A stretch of 64,000 nt of DNA from Balanoglossus misakiensis (taxonomy: Eukaryota; Hemichordata), in NCBI GenBank assembly GCA_040954595.2, contig CM082578.2, positions 6,820,001-6,884,000 of the forward strand, written 5' to 3'. Of this stretch, positions 50,653 through 60,755 are shown piece after piece. The notes beneath the pieces are model-generated. The model ran no database searches, had not been told where the DNA came from, and saw only the letters and a program-made list of their open reading frames with translations. Position numbers and translations under genes: made by a program. The stretch's first letter is position 1; every line of letters starts with the position of its first letter.

Positions 50653-53098
50653 TTAAGAAACACTGCCAGATAAGCTTATTGATCGCGTACTTGTCTGTTT
50701 GGTGCTGCCGGATCTGGTGTGCTGCCCACAACACACGACGCGATACAACCCCACTGTACGCATGCGCAACAGAAATGCCCCGAATATGAAAACTCCTTGT
50801 AAAGTGTTCGCCACGATGAACACGTAATCTAAAGCATCGCTTTGAAAGAATCCGTCCAGAAATCCAACGACCCATGTCAGCCCCATCACGGTGGACATCT
50901 TAATGGAGAAGATTATGTGCTGAGTTGTGTACGATTTCTGACGGTGTTTTTTCATTTCTCTTTCGGATGCCAACATTGAGTACACCGTGTGCACAAAGCA
51001 AATGACATTGATGGCTAGAATGATGCCGACGGGAGTCAGGAAGGTGACGATCAGAGGGGTAAGCCGGCCGATCCAACACACATAGCCCTCGCCGTAACCT
51101 ATCCTGAAGCCATCCGCGGCAAAGTTATCCAACAGCGCGCAGATGCCAACGAAGACGAGTGGCAGCAACCAGGCGTACATGCAGTAGTATGAGAACACGC
51201 GCCCGTCGCCGCCCGAGTTGGCCCGTGTCAGTCTGGTGCGCATGCACATGATGTCGATGGCCATGACACTCATCCAACAGAATGCCGCCAACCACACGTA
51301 GTGGGACACGACAGCCGTTGCCTTGCACAGCCACGGGAACTTGGTGAAGTCCACCAACGTTATGAATAACAGCTGGGCGAGTGCAAGGGCCACGGCGAGG
51401 TTCAGTATGATCTTTCCGGGACGATTTCTCATTTGCCTGAAAGCGCATATTGTGATGATGGCAGCGGTCAGACAGAGGATGGACAGAACGCAACCGAGCA
51501 AAGTGAGCAGTTGTTTCAATCTCGTTTTAGAGCCTACACGCCAAGGCGACGGCTGCGCATTCTGACACACGAAGGCATGGGACCCGTCCCCCGACACTAC
51601 AAACGTTCCTTGTGGGTATGCTGACGATTGAACCACGAGAGCTCCACCGGACATCCGGAATTGACCGTCAGAAATCTTCGCAACCACTCCCCCAGGACAA
51701 CTGAAAAGCATGTTATCACGTGGTCTGTCTAAAGACTCGCACCCTACGACTTCGATGCTAATATTTGGCAAGGACGAGTTTTCGCCTTCTGAATAAAAGC
51801 ACGATTTCGATTTTAAAAGCAACGAGTTGTATAAAGGATGCCCAGTTATATTGGCCATTGCGTCTTCGTTTTCGTCAGTGTACCTCTCTGTATGACCCTT
51901 AATTGTCACTCTGTCTGTTCCATTATCGCATTCAGAGTTCGAAGTTTCAAATATAACCGACCTTAATGAAACACCTGGCACCGACAGTTCTGCAGCCACC
52001 TCACGCCAGGCAGCCGCGCATGCTGTCGGGAAAAAATCGCCCACGTCCACGAGAGAGGAATGCATTTCGATTGAGACGGCCATTGTTGCCAGACACTCTA
52101 TAAAATCCACCACTGTCTGATGGTTTGCTACGAAAATATCCTCAGTGTTATTCTCAAAAAGACTGCGGATCAATGTTAGCGTGTCTCGCTCCAAGTTTGT
52201 TACGCCACACTCGCCCTGGCACGACGTGAGGGTAAAGCGGAACGTTAGCAGTATCTTGGAGAGCGTAGTATTTGTGAATTTGGAGGAATTAACCTTTCCA
52301 CGGAGAAAATCTGACGGCAATCGCACTTCTGATACTGTGACCGCGCCAGAGGCAGGGTCTCCTGTCTGTAGGACGCTGTTTACCAAGGGAACGCACTTTT
52401 CTTGGAACATGTCAAAGATTTCCTCTTGTTCACAACCCCACTGCTCTAGAAATTGACCCCTACGACCGAGCGAAATGTGTTGTTCCCCCTGTGCGTTAAA
52501 ATCAAATAATATATCATACGTGGGAGAGCGTGCACCGATGATAAGATGCACCGGCGGCACGCCACATTTTACCCAATGAAGAAGTTCGAGCTGCCCTTCA
52601 TTGCAAAACGCGCAATAAATGTTGTTATAGAAGCGTACGCTTCGAGCTCTGTCGGCGAGGACCAGCACCTCAACTATTGCCGTGTAACTGCGACAGAGAT
52701 CGATGGTTGTGCGGTTGTGAAAACCGCCAGGACACGAGTCGGTGGGTTTGACGCACTCGGAGGCCCTTAATCTGACGCTTCTCTCAAATGTGGGCGTCAT
52801 GCGGCACTGTTCAAATGACTGCGCCGCCGCGATTATTGATGAGATGTTGCCAGTGTTCTCTTCCACTCTGTTCACAATGTCGGGGTCCATCGGGCACTTC
52901 CAGTTGAGGGAGGCGAACTGAACGCTGGAGCCGTTCACGCCGTGGCATATAGCACAGTAGATGTTGCGATACACCTTGCCAAGAGAATCAATCACTGGGG
53001 CCACGTCCAAAATTGATGCCTCTGAAAATGGGAAGGTAGAAAAAGTCAGGTATCGTCGTCGTCGTCGTCATCATCATCACCATCACCATCACCATCAC

Positions 53099-53136
<38 letters not shown>

Positions 53137-53254
53137 CCATCACCATCACCATCATCATCATCACCATCACCATCACCATCATCATCATCATCACCATCAC
53201 CATCATCATCATCATCACCATCACCATCATCATCATCATCATCATCACCATCAC

Positions 53255-53289
<35 letters not shown>

Positions 53290-53333
53290 CCACCACCACC
53301 ACCACCACCACCACCACCACCACCACCACCACC

Positions 53334-53367
<34 letters not shown>

Positions 53368-54399
53368 CCATCATCACCACCACCACCACCACCACCACCA
53401 CCACCACCACCACCACCACCACCACCATCATCACCACCACTTCCACTATCATAATTCAACTATAAATAGCTATGTTGTTCCGGTTTTTGTTATGCTAAGA
53501 TATTGCACTTAAATTCTGTACAATTGTTGCACACAGCAAGTTGTGAAATTATAGAACACATCCTTACCATTGCTACTTTCACATTGCTGTCTAATATTCT
53601 CATTTGCAAAGTCTTTCGGGCATGCATATGTCGCCATAATACCAGTTGCACTACTTGTTTTCATGCAGCGTTGTGTTACCCGTATTTCCTCAAGATTTGG
53701 GATGTCGTCAGAGTTACCAAAGCAGCTTTCTTTGTAGTCATGGCAGCAGTCGTTTCGTACTAGACACCCGAGCTCGCAGCTGCAAATTGAATTGTCGTGT
53801 CTTGCGAGTTTCACTGTCGCAGTGCCGTTACAGATCAGTCCGTTCGGCGTGAGGCACGAGTCCATCCGGCGCCCTGTGTTTGGATAAAAACACATCAGTG
53901 ACTCTACGTCTATGAAATATTGACTCGGAGGGGGCGCTGTTGTGGTACTGACCGGCGTTGTCCCAGACTGCGAAGGTTCGGCGCTGTCAGTAGGCCCGTG
54001 AACAGTCGTCGTCGACTGGACTGCTGGATCCGTGAGCGTGTCCGATGTGTGCTGAGGGTGGCGCGTGGACTTTGGGCCGGCAGTTGTGAACCTTGAGTCG
54101 TGAGACGCTGGGCCAGTGGTCCAGGACAGCGACGCAGCAGTCTTTTCGGGACCGCGGTCAGAAGTGGCCGAGACCAGATTCATTGACGCCGCTGATGTCG
54201 ACGAGGGGTCGGGCGTCGAAGTTGTCCGATCAGCCGCGGTGTTCGCACCTTGATCCACTCGGCCATCGGTGGCTTCGAGGGAAATTAGCGCTCTTTGTTG
54301 TGTAAGTCTCGGCGTTGGATCGGTTGTCATCGTTAGCGCCAGCATCCAGTCACCGTGCTTGAGTAGGACCACAAACAGCAAAGACCAAACTACCTTCAT
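50653..54399 (-). CDS. Methuselah-like adhesion-type GPCR with somatomedin-B-like domain, copy B, 2 coding exons, 1066 aa
   Basis: Probable cell-surface receptor. Exon 1 (54399-53568) gives a signal peptide MKVVWSLLFVVLLKHGDW and a Ser/Thr/Pro-rich stalk to about residue 165. The cysteine domain at about 170-226 has CSCELGCLVRNDCCHDYKESC, and further cysteines run to about 273. Exon 2 (53021-50653) joins in phase 1, as in copy A. Its ectodomain has YRNIYCAICHG and YNNIYCAFCNEG modules. The seven-transmembrane region spans about 779-1042 (LKQLLTLLGCVLSILCL ... VCWIG ... GLTWVVGFLDGFF ... ANTLQGVFIFGAFLLR), followed by a 24-residue Ser/Thr-rich tail. No GPS cleavage motif is visible before TM1. 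The tail differs completely from copy A while the membrane region is very similar. The CAT/CAC array fills its coding intron. An upstream ATG at 54495 was rejected because it lies beyond the acceptor at 54420. Confidence 0.92.
53058..53447. repeat. Long compound (CAT)n/(CAC)n trinucleotide array in the receptor B intron
   Basis: About 390 bp of CAT and CAC triplets, starting with a short GTC run. CATCAC mixtures lie in the 5' two thirds. Two nearly pure CAC blocks sit at about 53288-53347 and 53377-53425. It lies between the splice acceptor (53022) and donor (53567) of the receptor B coding intron. All frames are open (poly-His, poly-Val/Met, poly-Gly/Asp), which is a repeat artefact. Confidence 0.97.
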
Positions 54400-56430
54400 G
54401 GTTAACAGTGTCGGCAAACCTGAAGCAGAACAAAATCGATTGGACATCATCGACCATTTCATCACGCATGCATGGCAGCAGCACGCAAATAGCATGGAAG
54501 AAGGCGATTATTTGAAAACAGAATGAGAAAATGAGATGAAGACACAGAAAGAAAATAATATTATATAATCTTTTCCGACAACACACTTCCAAAGTGAGTC
54601 CACCCCCTCCAAAAATACAAAACAGAAAATTAAAAATATTCAAGTGTGCAAAACCCGAGATAAATGAACGATTGGATAAGGTGGTAATAAAACCATGTAC
54701 ATTATTGTGTATCAGAGTTTTTTCTACTTTTAATTAAAGGCGCAAGAATATAACGTGAGATAATTCAATTTCGTATTTTAAGCGAATTCTTCATTTCCAC
54801 GAAAACCAAATGTACTGAAACGGTATTGGATACTGGAAAAAGTATAACAATACGCTTAATAGAGAGACGCTGGGTACGAATGTTTAACGATAGAAATAAA
54901 ATAATCATTTAAATTCCGAGGATATTTTTGTTTTAAGCCTGGTTGTAGGGGGAATACTTTTATCGGGCCTGTGATTGCTTCTGTGTATATATCCGTGTCC
55001 TGTGCGTAAAGTTGGAACGCCCTCAATAAATGTATCCATGTACATCTACATCAATGTACATCAATTTTGTCGACATCACATCTGAGGGCGCAGTCAATGA
55101 CTTGCCCCGGTCGGCACGAAAACTTAGCCAGTGCACAGACTGACCGCATATCGCAGTCAACGGAATTCAAATTGCAAAAACGAAATGTTTAATTCAACAT
55201 TTGCAGACAGACAATGTAATTTACTGGTCATACGATATGAATAGTGGAACCGGGAAATAGATATACATATACAGAACATATCATCTAGATTTACCCGCCT
55301 CCATGATTGAAAGCGAGGTATCTTTCACAGTGTGAATCATTACCAGTATGTCGGGACTAGAATAGAATACTGTGAATTCAGTGTCAACATTGGACACCCA
55401 GTTCTATAAGGTGTTTTATTTCATCAACATAGACAAGACATCAGCTTTTAATTCTACCCCTTCTACCACCAATAACCCATCTCCATGGTATTTCCTACAC
55501 AAACGTACCTTAACAGTATGAATTTTTCAAGGATTCGTCTTGATATTGTTTTCGACATTTATTAATTTCCTCTACATTCTGCGTTTTCCTGGCTTGATCA
55601 AAATAAAACACGTTCATTCTTTTATTCATCCAGTTTTTAGCCTTGCTCCGTTTTCTCATACTGAAATTTAGAATCCTGTTACAATTGCATGTAATATTTC
55701 ACGGGTGATGCCATATCGTATATCACGTGCCGAATCTGTTCCAGATCTTTTCAACCAGGCCAGCAGATCCTATTTCAATTATCGAGGCAACATCTTGCAT
55801 GCTGATTTGTTACAGTAATAGAAGTACATTTATTCGTACTAATTGCTTATTATTGTAACCCGCAATTCCGTGAATTGCATAACCCAATGGGCTTATAAGT
55901 CGCCATTCAATTTTTCATGAACAGCGCAGATGATTGAGGATGAAACAGGAAACCTAACATTTGCAAATGAGTGAGTGAGCGTTTTGATAAATGCATGAGT
56001 ATTAAATCTCATTTAGCTTATGGAAGAAAAAGTTTGTTCAATAATTTTGTGCGACTGACTCAGAAAACTTAACCGTTTGTGCATCCCGAAACCGTGTTTG
56101 GAATTATTCCATGGCACAGCTGTCGCAGTTGCCGATACTGTTGATATTCAATTACGAAGTGTCGTTCATCCTTGACAACATTCTAATCACAAAATCTACA
56201 GATGCGATATTGCAGTAGTTCATTTCTTAATATTTCTTTTATTTATGCCTTGGAACAACGGACTTTCGCCCAATTACAGTTCCAGCAGAATCTTCTGTCT
56301 TCATAAGGAGGGTAAATTGCCCAATGACAAAAGCGAACGCTGACTGCAATTTTCAGTTTCTAACGTTCTGCAGCTATTTGTACATCGTGTACTTTCGTAC
56401 TTCAAGTTTATGCTGTATTTCCTATACCTG

Positions 56431-56631
56431 TACTGCTGTAAAACTGGAAATTTTCGCGAACGATAAATTTTCGCGAACTGAGCGAGAGCCAACAAACGCG
56501 AAATAAAGAGTCGCGAGTAAAGAGATAACGATGCAGTGAAATACGAGAACGCGAAAATTTATCGTCGCGTAAGTTGCCTCTTTTGACATCGCGAAACTTT
56601 CATGTCGCGAAAAATTCCCGTTTTGCAGTAT
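56431..56631. mobile_element. CGCGAAAA-rich MITE, copy 2 (about 200 bp)
   Basis: Termini TACTGCTGTAAAACTGGAAA and CGGG-side TTCCCGTTTTGCAGTA form imperfect inverted repeats. The interior has many TTTTCGCGA / TCGCGAAAA blocks. Its reverse complement shares CAAAAGAGGCAACT and ACGCGACGATAAATTTTCGC with the copy at 38.2 kb. It lies within the 5' UTR intron of receptor B. Confidence 0.7.
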
Positions 56632-57016
56632 TCCGTCTATCTTTTTAAAAAAAGTTTCCCTTCTAAATCCATATCAAGGAGGATTTGGTCACCAAAGTCG
56701 AACTTTTCCACAATACGATAAAAGTCTGACGGTCTATCAAGGTATAATCCGACAAAATACTTTCTTTGCTTCTGTATTGTACATAACATAATCTATCTTT
56801 GGCACGGTTCTTATGGCAAGACAAGTTGTAGTAAATTCTACAAAGGCACATGACTTCATTGAGAACAAAAAACAAGACATGGACCTGTGTTACATGGGAT
56901 ATTATCTTACTGATAGAAACATGCGTATTTTATTGTGAATCTAAGATTACTTCACCTCATGTGGTGATGTTTTGAGTGAGAAACACATGTTGGAAAAATT
57001 AACCTAACTTTTATTT

Positions 57017-57100
57017 GAAACATAAAAATAATATGATCTAATGTATATAAACCAATATAAAACAGAAACATAAAAATAATATGATCTAATATATATAAAT
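57017..57100. repeat. Short direct repeat of about 33 bp
   Basis: GAAACATAAAAATAATATGA followed by TCTAAT and TATATAA occurs at about 57017 and again at about 57065, in the receptor B 5' intron. Confidence 0.85.
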
Positions 57101-57488
57101 AATCTCTGCTAGAGTTCTTAGTTGTACTGTTATCGAATTTTATTTGCGTACGCCAGAAGCTTGTAATCGGACTCCCTGTCCATTGCAATATGAAGAGGTG
57201 ATTCTCGCGACGAAGCGTGATGTACTCGATAAAAAAATTCGTGACAAGGAATCGTGCCACAATGTGTGGTCACGGAATTTAACCGTTAAAACATAAAGTG
57301 TAACTTCACGGCTGATGGTGAATAAAAGTGAAGATTGTTTTTCCCCGTTAGATTTGAATAGACTCTCCGTCTTCCGTATGAAAAAAAACATGCTGGTAAT
57401 AATCTGGTGTGCATAAATCTTCAGTTTAGACATACATGTACATATATATCAGGGGTGTAATAATTGCTACAAACTTTCCTCAACTTAC

Positions 57489-57584
57489 CCCGTCGACTTT
57501 GCTAATGTTATTCTTGCAGAGTTTCTTCATCCAGAAGTCCTCCGAAAGTAGAATGATCGACATCTACGGTCTGACGTTTTTATA
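57489..57584 (-). promoter_or_regulatory. TATA promoter and 5' non-coding exon of receptor B
   Basis: CCACTATAAAAACG (TATAAAAA at 57584-57577, minus strand) predicts a start near 57553. A donor GACGGG|GTAAGTTG ends the exon at 57489. The matching acceptor TCTGCTTCAG|GTTTGCC is at 54420/54419, 20 bases before the ATG at 54399, leaving a 3.07-kb intron. The spliced leader holds one upstream ATG (57530) that opens a 19-codon frame ending TGTTAA, five bases before CCATGAAGG. The promoter is similar to that of receptor A. Confidence 0.6.
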
Positions 57585-57780
57585 GTGGTATCTAAATAAT
57601 AAATATCGTCGCCATAGTTGCAGCCAAGCGTAGGCGCTGGCAACCACGTGACGTCGGTATGTTTCACAAATGTTAATATATTGCCGTTTAACGTAAATAT
57701 GAAACTTGTTTTCCTGCGCGCAACTGCTAAACGTGTATACTTACAAACGTAGATGCTCTCAAGACTATCTATCTACCTAG

Positions 57781-57835
57781 TCTCTCTCTCTCGCCCCTCT
57801 CTCTCTCTCCCCCTCTCTCTGTCTGCTTGCCTGTC

Positions 57836-57876
<41 letters not shown>

Positions 57877-57893
57877 TCTCTCTGTGTGTCTCT

Positions 57894-57947
<54 letters not shown>
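57781..57947. repeat. (CT)n / (GTCT)n simple repeat
   Basis: CTCT runs, a TGTC/GTCT block at about 57838-57872, then a pure CT run at about 57898-57947. It lies just upstream of the receptor B promoter. Arg/Glu-rich and Ser/Leu-rich open frames across it are artefacts. Confidence 0.95.
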
Positions 57948-57948
<1 letters not shown>

Positions 57949-58994
57949 AATGGTCTAAAAATAAATGAGTATAGCAAGGATAGCTACAGACTGATCTATA
58001 TTTCATTATATACAACATGTACAATGTCTCGTATTCGTAATATAAGTAGCATTGCCAACGGATAAACGTGTCTACTGCTGCGTTCAGCAAGAACAGATCA
58101 AATTCACTCGATTGGCGTCTCCCTAAGAGTCGTGATTGCACACATTAAATTGTAATTCAATGTGCATGGGAGACTCGGAAGTCGACATCTTTTTATCTTT
58201 TTTTACATACAGATGAAATATAGACTTTTAGCAACTTAGCTGCACGGATATTGGGTTAGCCGCGTTCATTTTACAAGAAATCTAGAAATGACAAAAATAT
58301 CATAGTTTGGTTAAGGCCTTGTTCCTGGTACCTGAAGATAATGCGTGTGCACTTTCTTGACAAACTTTCGGGGGTACTTACATCGCCTCAGGTTTTGGTC
58401 AAGGTCATGATCAGTTTCTCGTATTCATTAGCACAAAACCGCATACGCTTCTGTATGAAATGTTAACTTATAAGCAATGAATGCACGGCCACTTCACCGA
58501 CTTCCCAACAGTCCCCATTATCACTCCAACAACGTGCCGGCGTTTGCCTCGGGAGAGAGGGTTCTTATATGGATGAAGAAGAAGTTCGGACAAACACACT
58601 CCAATCCAAAGAGGCACATTCAGAGAAAGCCGAAGGGAAAAGCGAAAACACCGAGCCACCTCTGACTAATCAGTGAACAGTTTCAACTTTGCCAGAACTC
58701 GAGATTAGTTGATGTACATGTAGTTATCATTCGGGCAAAATGGAGCGGGAGATTCAATTGTATGTTTCCGTGTGTTTCGAATCATAGTCATTACTTTTAC
58801 TTCCCTCTCGTCACAATATCCAAACAGTATCTGTACAAGCAACATAAAAAATGGTCAAATTACGTGAATGCCAACAAAGCATACCTCAGTACCTCAAATA
58901 AAATCGAAGTTCTGACATACAAATGCACGTACATGTATATAAGGGATCCTCGAATAATTAATTGAACGCGCGCTTGGTAAATGAAATATTTTCC

Positions 58995-59188
58995 TTAAAG
59001 GTATACAGTCACCTATGGAAAATTAACTATAGTTACCGTGGTAAACTGAGATCTAGCCAATCGCAGATTTTCTGTGGGTGGCACACGCGAAAAAAAGAGC
59101 GCCACCATATGTTCTTTTAGAACGCTCAAATACGCCATTTCAGCCATATATGGGCGTATGTAAATTGGAGGTGACTGTATACCTTTAA
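58995..59188. mobile_element. TTAA-flanked MITE, copy 2 (194 bp, inverted relative to copy 1)
   Basis: TTAAAGGTATACAGTCACC at the left and GGTGACTGTATACCTTTAA at the right, with flanking TTAA on both sides. The interior is the reverse complement of the 48.1-kb copy, sharing GATCTAGCCAATCGCAG, GAGCGCCACCATATGTTC and CCATTTCAGCCATATATGGG. Confidence 0.85.
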
Positions 59189-60664
59189 GGGAGGGGGGGG
59201 GGGGGAGGGGTGACCTGTTTTTCAATTACCCCGCGTGCATATGTTGGTGCAAGATGTTCATGAGCATAATTATGGCAAATAATTGAAAGGTTAGTCTGTC
59301 CCCGAGGGGCTGCACCTTGCTGAGTTAAAGGTGGATATACTATAGTATTCCGTTGATCAGGAGCTGATTTGCAGCTTGTGTAATATTTCTTCCGGAGCCA
59401 GGGTACGCATGGAGGGGGGTAACATTACAAAGATTTTCATCTTTCAGTGTAGTTATGGTCAGTAAACAGGATACAGTTTCAATTTACGTTTGGAGGTTTT
59501 ATTTTTTTTAATGGAGTTGTCAATTTATCAAGCCGCTTCGGCTTCCTCTCGAACGTTTGGGCGATTGAAGCAATTCCGGCTGCCCATCACGTATATGTGA
59601 TTGTTATTTCCTCATTGTGGCATTGAAACGCATTCTGATGAGAGATTTCTGACATTCAGATATGCAATAGCTGCTATAAATTGTGATCATTAGCAATTAA
59701 TGTTGTTAGCTGGGTTTCGGGGATTTCTGGATGCTTTCTTCCAGCTATGAGTTGACCCGCTTTACGTCAACGTCATTACTGTGCCTGCTCCAGGGCAGGT
59801 TCCCATGTGAATAGTTCCCCCATACTTTTCTTCACTAACGATTGCAATGCAGAACGATGACTTTGTCTGTCATATCACCTTGGTTTTTTTTAAAGTGAGC
59901 CAAATGAAGTTATCTTAACAATTTATGTATCTTAAAAATATTCTGTGTCACTTCAGTTATGTATTTAGTGCAATTTAAGATCGGGATTGAGTGAGCACAG
60001 CGTGTCCTTTTCGTCAAAAAAAAAAAAACTTTTCTAACCAGAAAGCTCTTGGGAGGACCCCCCATTAAAGCATTCAGGGTGGCATGAAAGAGGAAATTTC
60101 TCATTTTATAAAACCATGTCTGGTTGTGCAGATACTAGCCTATATAATCCATACATGTATATTGTATAAGGAGCCGATATTTCTGGCGTCTTGGTGCACA
60201 TTTAGAACTGAGACGATAAAGTAATGCACATTTAATGTGCATGTATATGACGTCATTGGCCAGCGGCACGAAATACCTGGGTCTATTAGATTTGCGTGGT
60301 CCTACGACTCTCTCTCTCTCGCTCATCCAAAAAATAAACCGAATTTTTACTTTTTGCAAGTTTTAATGAGCAATTTGACTAATTTGTAATCATATGTTTT
60401 TTTGAGTTCGTTTATAGAAGCGCATACTCCTAAAACGAGAACTAAAAGACATAGAGACATACTCTCCCACGTTGTGACGAATGCAACATACTCAGTCTGT
60501 CATTTTATTGCTTCATCTACTGACATGACTTGTCTCAGAGATTAAAGGGGGAAAAGTCTCTCTCTCGCTGCCCTTTTCAATTAATTATGTTTGATACATT
60601 TTGTAATGTAAAGAGTTCGAAACTGCATTTTTGTGGACTCAAAAAGTAATGTTTAGTCCCAAAA

Positions 60665-60755
60665 GTTTGGGGGGGGGCAAAAGTATGTCTTTGCCCCCCC
60701 CCCCCAACTTTGACATGGGAGGGGGGGGCGAGTGCCCCCCCCTGCCCCCGGTTCC
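60665..60755. repeat. G-run / C-run low-complexity repeat
   Basis: Alternating G9, C13, G9 and C8 tracts surround AAAAGTTTGG, TTTGACATGGGAG and TGCCCCC. They end GGTTCCTACGCCTATG, a typical degenerate interspersed-repeat end. No gene is present. Confidence 0.7.

Noticed and set aside
52961-53512. Long poly-His, poly-Val/Met and poly-Gly/Asp open frames
   Set aside because: They are translations of the CAT/CAC intron array. No stop arises because the triplets lack stop codons.
54399-54495. N-terminal extension of receptor B starting MLFACCCHACVMKW
   Set aside because: It crosses a good acceptor (TCTGCTTCAG) at 54420. The downstream MKVVW start gives a signal peptide aligned with MKAVW of copy A.
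57489-57563. A first coding exon starting MSIILLSEDFW
   Set aside because: It is preceded by a TATA box only about 15 bases from that ATG. Spliced to the receptor B acceptor it ends in a stop before the main ATG. It is better read as a 5' non-coding exon with an upstream frame.
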